Assembly (NCBI RefSeq): GCF_026788005.1 | Contig: NZ_JABEPE010000012.1 | Location: forward strand, 1 to 64,000 | Length of the DNA: 64,000 bases | From: Alteromonas sp. a30 | Lineage (GTDB): Bacteria > Pseudomonadota > Gammaproteobacteria > Enterobacterales > Alteromonadaceae | Direction of reading: 5' to 3' | Part shown: positions 9,797 through 18,575 of the stretch, one piece after another | Layout of the letters: the number at the start of each line of letters is the position of its first letter | How positions within the stretch are numbered: position 1 is the stretch's first letter | The notes under the pieces: model-generated | Databases searched by the model: none | What the model was told of the DNA's origin: nothing | The model's input: the letters and a program-made list of their open reading frames with translations, nothing else | Made by a program: the position numbers and the translations under genes

Positions 9797-11228
9797 CAAT
9801 GTCTGTGCAGCTGTAGCTAAACTTCGCAGCTATGCAGAGAAATATAACGAAAATATCAATAACTTGTACATGAATGGTTATTTTGATGATGGACTGAATA
9901 AGCAGCTAGAGTTTCTGGCTGAATTAATCACAGAAAATAGCCTATCGCCTTACTTTGTTTTGAATATTGATGATGAAATTGTTGTACCCGAGGATATTAA
10001 AAGCACAATTACACATTCATGTGCAGAGTTTGAACTGACTTTTAAGAAAAAAGAGTTCATCCAAGAGCTATGTTCCGGTGCAGGAGATGTAGATGAAGTC
10101 CTCTACTGTTGCATTGAATCCTTTAGCGCTGATCTAGGAGGACTTGGTTTATCTTTACCTTTAGAAGAGGGGGCTATTAACAATGCCCAGAATACCAGAA
10201 TCCATGTATATCAAATGAAAAATTGCTTTGGTGGTCCTAAGTTAGCTGTTGTACCAGCAGATCATAGTGAATCACTGGGAGAAGACTGGTTGTCTGGAAG
10301 CAAGTTGCCCCCCCCAGATAAAATTCTAAAGCATGTGCATATCGTTAGCAGCACCCCATTAAAACTAAACCCCCAACAATTTGAATTAACCTGGGGGGAT
10401 GTAAGTTGTGAGTTGGCGAAACCATTCCGACAGGCCTTTGCAAAACAGCTGTTTTTATCGTTGTGTACAAACTATTACTCTGATGAAAGGGTTGAACTTA
10501 AGGGGGTAAAACACATAGAAACATCCTTAAAAGAAGATGGTTTAGACCTGAAAGCCGAACTGCTATCTAGCCTTTCAGAGTGCATTGCTTGGTGTTATGG
10601 AAAAGAAGACCCTGACATACCTTTGCAACTAGTTATTGACAGGCTATCTCTCGAATGCAATTCGGGAAATTTAATGGAAGTCACCTACCAAACTGTAAAC
10701 TTTGCTTTTGAGCAAGCAAAAAGTAATTATAGATTCGTTATAGCTAAACGCAGTGACGACTACCGAAAAGAACTTAAAGAAATTTACAATGACATTCAGT
10801 CTGTAACAGACAAATTTGCTGAGAAGGCATTTTCATTAGCTTCCGAACTCCTAAAATCACTACTCACTATAGGATTTATATTTACTGTAGGTACTGTTTC
10901 CAAAGCCGTTGTTAATAACGGTTTGCTACATTCCCCTGAAGGGCAGATGCTTTTTAAGCTTGCCGGAGTTTTCTTAGGCGTTAGTTTTTTTATTAGATGG
11001 CTTAACGCAAGTGCTGACTTAAAAGTATCAGAAAAAGCCTTAAGGAGCTGGTCAAACAAACTTCATAACCACATACCTACCGAGGAAGTAGATCAGCTGA
11101 TAAATTCCCAAATTATTTGGTCTAAAGTGTTTTACCTAACTTCTTTAGCAATTACAGGTCTTGTTCAAGTACATATTGCTTACTTTGTCTATAAGTCGGA
11201 ATTTACTCTTAAGTTATTAGGACTTTAA
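9783..11228 (+). CDS. Unknown membrane protein partnered with the NdpA-like gene
   Basis: I do not recognise this 481-residue protein. The first 350 residues are soluble and acidic. Three hydrophobic segments follow, at about residues 362-382 (LLTIGFIFTVGTVSKAVV), 390-410 (LAGVFLGVSFFIRW) and 448-470 (FYLTSLAITGLVQVHIAYFV). A charged helical stretch (about 325-360) precedes the first membrane segment. The start overlaps the upstream gene by 14 bases, which indicates a functional unit of a DNA-associated-type protein and a membrane-anchored protein. By analogy with other two-gene defence modules it could be a membrane effector or sensor, but nothing in the sequence proves this. Confidence 0.6.
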   Translation: MISVSNVCAAVAKLRSYAEKYNENINNLYMNGYFDDGLNKQLEFLAELITENSLSPYFVLNIDDEIVVPEDIKSTITHSCAEFELTFKKKEFIQELCSGAGDVDEVLYCCIESFSADLGGLGLSLPLEEGAINNAQNTRIHVYQMKNCFGGPKLAVVPADHSESLGEDWLSGSKLPPPDKILKHVHIVSSTPLKLNPQQFELTWGDVSCELAKPFRQAFAKQLFLSLCTNYYSDERVELKGVKHIETSLKEDGLDLKAELLSSLSECIAWCYGKEDPDIPLQLVIDRLSLECNSGNLMEVTYQTVNFAFEQAKSNYRFVIAKRSDDYRKELKEIYNDIQSVTDKFAEKAFSLASELLKSLLTIGFIFTVGTVSKAVVNNGLLHSPEGQMLFKLAGVFLGVSFFIRWLNASADLKVSEKALRSWSNKLHNHIPTEEVDQLINSQIIWSKVFYLTSLAITGLVQVHIAYFVYKSEFTLKLLGL

Positions 11229-11238
11229 ATTTCTCCTT

Positions 11239-11469
11239 CTAGACTACCACTCTCACCCAATGCCGTTCACTATAGTCAGCAGGGCGATCACTTTTGGTCT
11301 CAAATTGACCTTCCCCCAAATTTACCACCATGACATTGATGAGATTTCCAATAAATGACTGCTCCCCATTGTTAGAACCACTAACTAGATGAGTTCGCGC
11401 TGTTCTGCTCCATTGAAATATGATGTTGAAACGCTCTTCGTTATTCTTCAGTACTATACCAACTTGAAC
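11239..11469 (-). CDS. Frame after tniQ2 without a standard start; fragment or frameshifted extension
   Basis: On the minus strand a 76-codon frame is open from 11469 and ends with a TAG at 11239-11241. Its translation has natural composition, with segments such as NIIFQWSRTARTHLV, SFIGNLINVMVVNLGEG and a C-terminal ERHWVRVVV. It has no ATG, GTG or TTG near its beginning and overlaps the last nine codons of the second tniQ in the +1 frame relative to it. It could be the tail of a longer TniQ reached by a +1 shift, a coupled small gene with an unusual start, or the remains of a truncated gene. Confidence 0.35.
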   Translation of the reverse strand, partial: VQVGIVLKNNEERFNIIFQWSRTARTHLVSGSNNGEQSFIGNLINVMVVNLGEGQFETKSDRPADYSERHWVRVVV

Positions 11470-12586
11470 TTAACTTACTTTCCCAATACCCCTCACAGAA
11501 GCCAGAATTTCTTTCCTCATGATAGTAAGGAATAAAAGGCTCATAATACCCCCCTCTTCGGATAACATTTCTATCTACCCTTTCACAATAATTATCAGGA
11601 ATCAATTGAAACCTATTTTGTTTAAATCTGAACAATTCAATATGCGGAGAAAGGGCACAATGTTGTTTCGAGTACTTACATTTTGAACAACTTCTTTCTA
11701 CTGGTGCTACCAGGTCTTCACTACAGGATGTTGAGTCATCTATACCATTGAGAACTTCTATAACTTCAGTAGGTATAGAAGTGATCTTCGAACCAATGAC
11801 TGTACCTTTAGTAACTAAATAATCCAGTAATACACTAATCTTGCTGTGGGGTACTTGCTTTGGAAAGCCTGAATTAGCGTAAAATAAATTATCATACGCA
11901 TTTTTCATAACATGAAAATGACTTTCATTACAGATTATGGCCTTTTCAATGTCCCAACTTTTCAATGCATTACGCAGTCTTAGAGTGTATTGTTCGAATA
12001 AACATGGGGTGATATGCCCTGTCCTTCGTTCTTCGGTAGAACTATTACCACTAGAGATATAACCTGATGCAGATGCTGGCACCTCACCCAATAAGATAGT
12101 TCTAATGCTATCAATCGCCTTTTGCCTTGAACTCTCTGGCAAGAAATACAATGAAGTCCCATGTATTTCGCATTTTTGGTTGATTTGCCATTCGCTCTTA
12201 AAATACCCAAAGCCATTAGCTTTGAGGCATTCTTTTATGCAGCTTGGACAAAATGTAATATTCGTCTTTCGTTGATACAAGCTATTGTATCTGTATACAT
12301 CATCGTGAGAGTGGCCCCCTTTTTTAAAGATATTTAGATATAACTCTAAATAGTAAAAAGGATTGTGGTGATAATTGGTGACGATATAGTGCTTGAAGTT
12401 TTCTTTCAGCAGAAGAGCCAACTGCCCTTCAGAAAAAGTTGAGAAGTACGGCAATAACTTTGGACCGAGAACAAAGTCAACTTTCCATAACCCTTTTGGA
12501 GAAATTATGTTGTCGAATTCCCTTCTACCATTTAAAGACATAACTCTGTAAATAAAGCTTTGTATTGACTCCCCGCTTGGGAACAA
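11441..12586 (-). CDS. tniQ: Second TniQ-family targeting protein
   Basis: This 381-residue TniQ-family protein has an N-terminal region (LFPSGESIQSFIYRVM) and a zinc-binding motif of the FCPSCIKECLKANG...CEIHG form, shared with TnsD and TniQ. A second Cys cluster (CSKCKYSKQHC) lies near the C-terminus. TniQ proteins connect target recognition to TnsC. Here it follows a full-length tnsD and is distinct from it, so it may direct a second targeting route, as duplicated tniQ genes do in some Tn7-like families. The given start is TTG at 12586. An AGAGGG lies six bases before an upstream in-frame ATT at about 12595, so the true start may be there. No cas genes are near. Confidence 0.8.
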   Translation of the reverse strand: MFPSGESIQSFIYRVMSLNGRREFDNIISPKGLWKVDFVLGPKLLPYFSTFSEGQLALLLKENFKHYIVTNYHHNPFYYLELYLNIFKKGGHSHDDVYRYNSLYQRKTNITFCPSCIKECLKANGFGYFKSEWQINQKCEIHGTSLYFLPESSRQKAIDSIRTILLGEVPASASGYISSGNSSTEERRTGHITPCLFEQYTLRLRNALKSWDIEKAIICNESHFHVMKNAYDNLFYANSGFPKQVPHSKISVLLDYLVTKGTVIGSKITSIPTEVIEVLNGIDDSTSCSEDLVAPVERSCSKCKYSKQHCALSPHIELFRFKQNRFQLIPDNYCERVDRNVIRRGGYYEPFIPYYHEERNSGFCEGYWESKLSSSWYSTEE

Positions 12587-12605
12587 GATATTAATTGCAG
12601 ACCCT

Positions 12606-14024
12606 CTAATTTGAATACCTACCCGAGGGATGCAATTTATCAGGCAACGCTTCCTCTAACCAAGCCCTATCATTCAAATACAACCAGAAAAATGCTGAAT
12701 TACAGTCTCGTTTCACGTCTTTTCTTATGGACTCTGGATGAAGAGCCAAATATCTGAGCAACAATACGCGATTTTTTCGTCTCGCCGACTCAAAACGACA
12801 CTGCTTCCGTCTTTCAACGAGCCCCGGTCTACTTGAAATTATTTGTTCCACGGCACCAATACCGACGCCACAACGTTTAGCTATTTCACGACGATGAAAT
12901 CCATAATATGCAAGTGAACATATAGCGTTAATAACCTTTTGAGTGAGCAATTTGGGTTTTAAATTTATTGAAATATCATTCAATAAGGCTATTCGCTTTA
13001 AATAGCACCTGCTCTTTCCTGTTTCCCTGCCTATTTGAGCTAATGACTTTCCGGTTTTGAGAAGAGCCAAACATTCCTGCTCAACGGCTTGTTGATTATA
13101 CTTATTGTCTGGCTCAGTATTCTCGTTTGATAAGATCGGCTTGGGGAGGTAGGCAAAAACTTGTTTAGCACTATTGAACAACCAAGTGCCGAATAACAAA
13201 TGCCGATAAGGATGATGGCTCCCATCTTCATCTAAAAGTTGTGATAGATACCGAAAATCATCCTGCTTCCTCGGGATTAGAGCCGCATTAGTACTACTGT
13301 GCTTTGAGATATACTTATAGAAGTCATGCATCAGAGATTGTCTTCGCACTCTTCCACTTTGAGTCAAATAGCCCTTTTCATTGAGATAGTAGCGATATGC
13401 GTCAGTGACCTTGTGTACTGGATTTTCGGCAGTTAACAAGCCCAGTAATTGAGTGGAAAAAGCTGCGACCATGTACTCAACAGGGGGAGAATACTGAATT
13501 TTGGTTTCAAGCTGAGGCAGCAATTGTCTGATTATGCGTTGCCGCTGTGTTAATTCCAGAAAAGACAGCACGGTTCCATGATAACCACAAGTTGCAACAC
13601 CTGGAACTTGATGACTCCGATGCCAATATGAAACTCCGTAATTTGAGAGGTCTTCTTGAACGCATAACGGACATGATTTCAAACCAAGAGATTGACCACT
13701 TCCAAATGACGCTAATTGGCTTGCTCTGAAGGCTTTTGCTCCATTATTGGTGAGCATCATTTTTTGTAGATAGTCAGCATGCACTGGTAGGTAAAAACAA
13801 AATAATGGCGCTAAGGTTTGTTCTTTCAATAAAACATTTACGTCTTCATTACATAACTCTGCGATACGACTTAACCCTGAGGTCAAAAATGGGTGAATTG
13901 ACGTTTTCTTTGAACTAAAACTGCTTTCCAATAATGTCGTACTCGATACGCCTGAGATAGTAACGAATCTAATTAGTCTGCTTAGGAGTACTTCATCCGG
14001 AAAGGCTTTGGGTAGTTGAAACAT
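12606..14024 (-). CDS. tnsD: TnsD-type target-selection protein (TniQ family)
   Basis: This 472-residue protein starts with the TniQ domain. A CCCH zinc motif is seen as SCPLCVQEDLSNYG...ATCGYHG at about residues 117-150. The C-terminal half has helix-turn-helix-like stretches (GKSLAQIGRETGKSRCYLKR and HRREIAKRCGVGIGAVEQI). TnsD binds a specific chromosomal site and recruits TnsC. Given the insertion point, the site is inferred to be the 3' end of yhiN. The gene begins 18 bases after tnsC, in the same operon. The length is close to Tn7 TnsD, and it is complete. Confidence 0.88.
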   Translation of the reverse strand: MFQLPKAFPDEVLLSRLIRFVTISGVSSTTLLESSFSSKKTSIHPFLTSGLSRIAELCNEDVNVLLKEQTLAPLFCFYLPVHADYLQKMMLTNNGAKAFRASQLASFGSGQSLGLKSCPLCVQEDLSNYGVSYWHRSHQVPGVATCGYHGTVLSFLELTQRQRIIRQLLPQLETKIQYSPPVEYMVAAFSTQLLGLLTAENPVHKVTDAYRYYLNEKGYLTQSGRVRRQSLMHDFYKYISKHSSTNAALIPRKQDDFRYLSQLLDEDGSHHPYRHLLFGTWLFNSAKQVFAYLPKPILSNENTEPDNKYNQQAVEQECLALLKTGKSLAQIGRETGKSRCYLKRIALLNDISINLKPKLLTQKVINAICSLAYYGFHRREIAKRCGVGIGAVEQIISSRPGLVERRKQCRFESARRKNRVLLLRYLALHPESIRKDVKRDCNSAFFWLYLNDRAWLEEALPDKLHPSGRYSN

Positions 14025-14042
14025 ATTCCAAAGCCTCTACAC

Positions 14043-15488
14043 CTATAACAAATCTTTCAACGGTTCGTCGCAAAGCAGTCCATGTACTTTAAGAAATTTA
14101 AGTGGCTCTTTTTGTTTTGCAGCTTGTTGAATAATGTCTGGATCGGAAATGTGTTCAGCGAGGCTATCATCAACTCTTAATTCATTGAGTAGATCGGCAA
14201 ATTCAGGATGATGAGGGCGGCTTAAATCACCTGGGATTGTGATAAGCTTTTTATTGTGCTGAGTAATTTCTGGCTTTTCAGTTGCCGACTTAGGACTTTC
14301 TGATTCTGCTCTTTTTGCTTTACCTCTCTTCAAGAGAGAAATTTTATTTTCTTTTTTTATTTTTTCGACTGACTTTTTAGATGCCCTTATCGTGATGTTA
14401 GCTGCGAGCTCCAACACACTTTCATTAATTCGCTCATCTCCGCTGCCAATTACTTGGCGCTGCGCTTCCTTATAAACCCGCATGGCTAAATCTAAGTTGC
14501 CTATCGATAGTTCGTATAATTTATCGCTTAATTGCTTAGTTAAAGGAGTTTCAACATCTGTCCATTGAAGCTCCCACAATTCTTCGACAAACAGTTCCCA
14601 TTCATCATCATTCTTTAAAAGTTCAACATCCACATAGCCGCTACTTTCAGCTCTTCTGGCTGTCTTAAGGGTTTGTTCCAGCAGTTTATTAAATGGTGGG
14701 TTAGCACAGAAAAGCAGAGGAATACCCAAATTGTTAACTAGGTTATGCAAAAAGGCCAGCAGCCGGTCAGCACCGCCCGTTTTTGCCAAGTTGAGATTTT
14801 GCATCTCATCAATAACCAATATTCCTAAAAAGCCTGATTTTATTTTTGCCTCTATTTGTTCTAGCAATGCAGGGATGGTCGATGCAGGCTTTTCTGGCTT
14901 ATGCCCTAGCTTAGCCCCAATTTCCCCTAAAATTTTATGGCAGAGAGCCCTGACGCTAGAATCCTCAGGGCAATCAACCTTTACCCAAACTACTTGTTTG
15001 AGTGGCAGAATTTCACCGTGATACTCTGTATGTTCAATTACATCATCATAGCATCCTAAAATTTGCTCAAGCATGCAGGTTTTGCCAACTCCGCTCTCTC
15101 CAATTACCGTAATACCGCTACCTTTGGGCTTGAAGAAACCAGTTCTTGGTTCAATCGATGGGCGCTTATCTAGCGGATAATGCAAATAGTTAGCCGTCGT
15201 GGGAGAAAATGGATTTTTAGCTGAATACCCTTCCTTAAGTGCAGCTTCTATATAACGATAAACCTCAATATAAACAGGAAGGGGCTGCCTTAAGTAATCT
15301 AGTCGGACGAGATATTCCAACCGTTCAAAAGCATCCAATTTTCTTTCTTCATCGCTGTGTGGTGGAAAATATCCAAGCTTATCTAATAACTCTTCATCTC
15401 TTGGTTTTGGTGGGAGAGCCTCAATTAGTGGATTCCCTCTATACTCTGGGAGAATTGCTGCTTGGTATTTTGCGAAACGAGACTTCAC
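14043..15488 (-). CDS. tnsC: TnsC-type AAA+ transposition regulator
   Basis: This 481-residue AAA+ ATPase has Walker A VIGESGVGKTC at about residues 130-140 and Walker B GILVIDEMQNL at about 220-230. TnsC forms an ATP-dependent filament on target DNA and links TnsD/TniQ to the TnsAB transposase. A C-terminal basic segment (KKSVEKIKKENKISLLKRGK) and a tail follow the AAA+ core. The GTG start at 15488 overlaps the tnsB stop as GTGA, giving translational coupling. The protein is complete with no broken motif. Confidence 0.93.
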   Translation of the reverse strand: MKSRFAKYQAAILPEYRGNPLIEALPPKPRDEELLDKLGYFPPHSDEERKLDAFERLEYLVRLDYLRQPLPVYIEVYRYIEAALKEGYSAKNPFSPTTANYLHYPLDKRPSIEPRTGFFKPKGSGITVIGESGVGKTCMLEQILGCYDDVIEHTEYHGEILPLKQVVWVKVDCPEDSSVRALCHKILGEIGAKLGHKPEKPASTIPALLEQIEAKIKSGFLGILVIDEMQNLNLAKTGGADRLLAFLHNLVNNLGIPLLFCANPPFNKLLEQTLKTARRAESSGYVDVELLKNDDEWELFVEELWELQWTDVETPLTKQLSDKLYELSIGNLDLAMRVYKEAQRQVIGSGDERINESVLELAANITIRASKKSVEKIKKENKISLLKRGKAKRAESESPKSATEKPEITQHNKKLITIPGDLSRPHHPEFADLLNELRVDDSLAEHISDPDIIQQAAKQKEPLKFLKVHGLLCDEPLKDLL

Positions 15489-17635
15489 AAATCCTTCTCC
15501 TTCTTGCGTTTGAGTATCGAAATCACTTTGTTCTTTTTGTTTATGGGGCTACTTGCCTGCCCAATGTCCGAGTTTAATGACTCATCTGTAAGATCGACTT
15601 CACCTGGAGTTAACCTGCTATCAAGAATCACTTGTCTACGGCGCTCTTTCATATCTTTAGTTCTTTCAGCCTTGTTATTTAATAGTGGTTCGGCCTTCAA
15701 AGACTCTCTAGCATTTTCAATGATTTCATTTTTCCGGTTGTGACGTTCTAAAGATGCTTTACCGGGTTTATCATTTTTTAGCTGAAGCTTTTTCCAATCC
15801 TCAAAGAAAACAACATCGGCAATATGCTTTTCCTCAAAAATGGAAGAGCGCTTCATTAATTCGCATCGAGTAAAGTTTTCACCGCTTTGCAGTCGAACAT
15901 AAATAAACGATGAATTATCCTGATCAATTCTAGCCTCTAGTTTCCAGTTGCCAGAGTTACGAGCAATCGTCTTCCAAGTTTCAAATTCAATACGATCACA
16001 TTGGTAATACATGTCTTTATTTAGCCGTATACCTTTACTTGTCATGGACACGTTAACTGACGGTAAGAGCCGCGCCCGAATATCAGCTTCATTTGCTTTG
16101 ATCAAAGAATGCTTATGTTTTTGAAGATGAATATTCCAATAATTTAGTGGGGTTGGCTTTAAGTCTGATTCAATGAGCAGTGTCGTTTGAGCTGCTAATG
16201 CATCAAAGACTGAGCTGTTGTGCTCAAGCACAGCATCAATAAGCATCTTAGTCACTTCTTTTAAGGTTAATGCCGCTTCTAAGCGAGGATCTTTATCTCC
16301 TCGAATATGATGTCGACCTCTGGTCGTTCCCATCAATTGATGTACTAACTTATCATTCAGAATTTTAAAGCGACGCTCAACGGTGCCTTTCCAATCTGCC
16401 CTATAAGGTGGTGCAAAACTCAAGTGACCTATTAATGGCACGGCATGTTGTTCAGCATCTTTACAGATAAATTCTCCACGGTCACAAAGCAATCTTTGGG
16501 GTATATGGTGGCAGGGCCAATCATCATCCTCTATTTCAATACCAAACCTTTCACAGTATTGCTTTTTTGATGTAAAGCTATTCACTAAAGCCTGTCTGCC
16601 TGCTCGCCATGATGCGTACTCCATCGACACATGCAAACCAACGATCATTCGACTCTCTTTATCCACCAAGCAATAAAGAGTTGGTCTTCCCAATACATGA
16701 TTCCGTTGAAACTCAGAAACAATATGAACATCCAGAACCGTCGCGTCCAGTTCAAAACAACTTCCGGGCACTTCTGTGTGATCGGTTGCGCTACCTATCA
16801 ATCCTCTACGGTTACGTTCAAAATCCCCCTTATTTGTCTGCTTTCTGATCAGTTCATTTTGCGGTATTAGCTTTTTAGCCCAATAGAGAAAACTTCGGTA
16901 GTTTGGAACTTTAGGGTCTCTATGCTCAGTCTCTGACAAAAGCAATTCCGCAGAATAAAACTCCTTCAGCATTTGCTCATATACTGTACTAAAAGTTACT
17001 TTCTTACCTTTTAGACCAAACTTTTGCATAGCTTTTTGAATGTTGATTTTGTCTTGCTCACCTGTGTTGACGCCTTGAGAAACAAATAAGCTTGGCGTTG
17101 ACAGTTGGACAGGTCTTCCTCTTTTGACATTGCCAGCAGGGCGAGCTTTCCCTGCACCACCAGAAAGCTTGTAAGCAGGGAGCAAGGCGTTAGACTCCTG
17201 ACCATATTTCCAATACAGATTCAGAGCTCTATAGATTTTTTGAACGTAGGTGTTTTGTTTCTTGGCCTGAGCAACGACCAATTTGCTTCTAGTGTTAGTC
17301 GTTATATCTAACAAGAAATCTGGCTGCGAAACCAAGTCAGCTATAAGCCGGTAGTTGTTATCCCTTTTAAGAAGCTGAACTTTAGGAATATCCTCATCCT
17401 TATAGGATAGGTAGGCGGGAAGCTCATATTTGGATACAGTGATTGATTCTTGTTTCACTAGTTCAAGGAAAGAACTAAGAGATGCACTGAACGGCCTTTC
17501 CAGTTTTTTTTCATCACGAATAATGAATAATATGATCCGATCAATTTCTGAGTAAACCGCTAAAACTCGATATAAGCCGTCAACGCAGCCATCTAGAGAA
17601 CCAACATTCCAAACACTATTTACCTCAACCTGCAT
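15485..17635 (-). CDS. tnsB: TnsB-type DDE transposase
   Basis: This protein of about 716 residues belongs to the Mu/Tn7/IS481-like DDE transposases. The catalytic triad is visible as Asp in FELDATVLD (about residue 297), Asp in LLCDRGEF (about 385) and Glu in GTVERRFK (about 420). TnsB binds repeats at both transposon ends and performs strand transfer. A longer frame reaches 17674, but the ATG at 17635 with AGGG upstream overlaps the tnsA stop by 11 bases and gives a normal N-terminus (MQVEVNSVWNVG). Its predicted binding sites are the repeats at 18496-18572. Confidence 0.94.
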   Translation of the reverse strand: MQVEVNSVWNVGSLDGCVDGLYRVLAVYSEIDRIILFIIRDEKKLERPFSASLSSFLELVKQESITVSKYELPAYLSYKDEDIPKVQLLKRDNNYRLIADLVSQPDFLLDITTNTRSKLVVAQAKKQNTYVQKIYRALNLYWKYGQESNALLPAYKLSGGAGKARPAGNVKRGRPVQLSTPSLFVSQGVNTGEQDKINIQKAMQKFGLKGKKVTFSTVYEQMLKEFYSAELLLSETEHRDPKVPNYRSFLYWAKKLIPQNELIRKQTNKGDFERNRRGLIGSATDHTEVPGSCFELDATVLDVHIVSEFQRNHVLGRPTLYCLVDKESRMIVGLHVSMEYASWRAGRQALVNSFTSKKQYCERFGIEIEDDDWPCHHIPQRLLCDRGEFICKDAEQHAVPLIGHLSFAPPYRADWKGTVERRFKILNDKLVHQLMGTTRGRHHIRGDKDPRLEAALTLKEVTKMLIDAVLEHNSSVFDALAAQTTLLIESDLKPTPLNYWNIHLQKHKHSLIKANEADIRARLLPSVNVSMTSKGIRLNKDMYYQCDRIEFETWKTIARNSGNWKLEARIDQDNSSFIYVRLQSGENFTRCELMKRSSIFEEKHIADVVFFEDWKKLQLKNDKPGKASLERHNRKNEIIENARESLKAEPLLNNKAERTKDMKERRRQVILDSRLTPGEVDLTDESLNSDIGQASSPINKKNKVISILKRKKEKDL

Positions 17636-18449
17636 GTTGTTTCGCCCTAGCTTGTGAAATATTAATAACTTCAAACACTCCTGATTCTGGCATCGGATTA
17701 TCTAGGTTTACATCAACAATTTTTTTAGCAAATAGTGTTTTGAGTAAACTAAGAGCCTGTGCTCCGTCGATATCAAATTTCAATGAAAACTCAGAACAAA
17801 CTTGATCAGTTATCATTGGTCCTACATGCAGTAAATCACAGGCTGCAAAAATTAAAGAATCAGGGAAAACTTCTCCATGTCTCAAAGGCGCTGTGAACCA
17901 CTGGATATTCTTTGACTTACTTTGGCTTTCTGGCGTGTTCACATAAACACGAAATGGGATATCCAGTAGTTGCCACCAAATTCGCTCGATTTCTAACTTT
18001 TCAGCTGTGCGCTTATTGGCTAAATCTTCCTCTTTCGATTTAACCGACACAGCCTCGTACCAAGTACCTTTCTTTTTATCAAAGCATGTTAAAACGAAAT
18101 CTGTTGTCATTACGTTTAGAGCTTTTGAGTCTGGGATAGTTGGGTGAACTACACCTAAATAACTTGCGATCTTGATAGATAGATCAATAGGGAGGAGAGG
18201 AAACTGCTCTCGGATATCAATGACGCTGTCACGATATTCGGCTAAGTAAAAATAAGCGCTTTCACCTTCTGACAAGGTGTGGTGTTCCCTATCAATTTTT
18301 ATTCCTTGGATTTTCGCACTACTACCTCTAGACGGGACATCTTGAACCCGTAGCCAAGGCTTGTAGCTTTCGCCTTCACCAATACCATATTTGTTCTTAA
18401 GCGCTCTTTGGAAATCTTTGAACGTTTTTAAATCTCTGAAGCGGGGCAA
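17625..18449 (-). CDS. tnsA: TnsA-type transposon-end endonuclease
   Basis: This 274-residue protein is the first gene of the transposition operon. TnsA cuts the 5' strands at the transposon ends, so that together with TnsB the element moves by cut and paste. The N-terminal KNKYGIGEGESYKPWLRVQD region is typical. Catalytic residues can be placed at Glu63 (EGESAYFYLAEY), Asp117 (MTTDFVLT) and Lys137 (EAVSVKSKEE), matching the nuclease-fold pattern of Tn7 TnsA. A C-terminal DNA-interacting domain follows. The gene ends in an 11-base overlap with tnsB. Its promoter must lie within the right-end repeats, so TnsB binding may autoregulate the operon. Confidence 0.93.
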   Translation of the reverse strand: MPRFRDLKTFKDFQRALKNKYGIGEGESYKPWLRVQDVPSRGSSAKIQGIKIDREHHTLSEGESAYFYLAEYRDSVIDIREQFPLLPIDLSIKIASYLGVVHPTIPDSKALNVMTTDFVLTCFDKKKGTWYEAVSVKSKEEDLANKRTAEKLEIERIWWQLLDIPFRVYVNTPESQSKSKNIQWFTAPLRHGEVFPDSLIFAACDLLHVGPMITDQVCSEFSLKFDIDGAQALSLLKTLFAKKIVDVNLDNPMPESGVFEVINISQARAKQHAG

Positions 18450-18495
18450 GTCACTGGCTCCACAAAATTAATTGCTAAAAGCCAGTATAGACCAA

Positions 18496-18572
18496 TGTAC
18501 AAACTTTATTATTCCAAATTCGATTTATGTACAAACTATTTATTCAGTGTACAAACTTTATTATGCCAAAAT
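18496..18572. repeat. Three TnsB-binding-type repeats at the transposon right end
   Basis: Three direct repeats begin with TGTACAAACT, at 18496, 18528 and 18548. The first and third extend as TTATTA-T/G-plus-CCAAA, and the middle one is shorter and more divergent. They lie between tnsA and the terminus at 18581, the position and spacing expected of TnsB sites in a Tn7-like right end. The -10/-35 elements of the tns operon probably overlap them. Confidence 0.85.
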
Positions 18573-18575
18573 AAA

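Noticed and set aside
11229-18449. CRISPR-associated transposon (type I-F3 or V-K)
   Set aside because: No cas genes or repeat arrays lie near the tns genes; the two tniQ genes alone do not show RNA-guided targeting.
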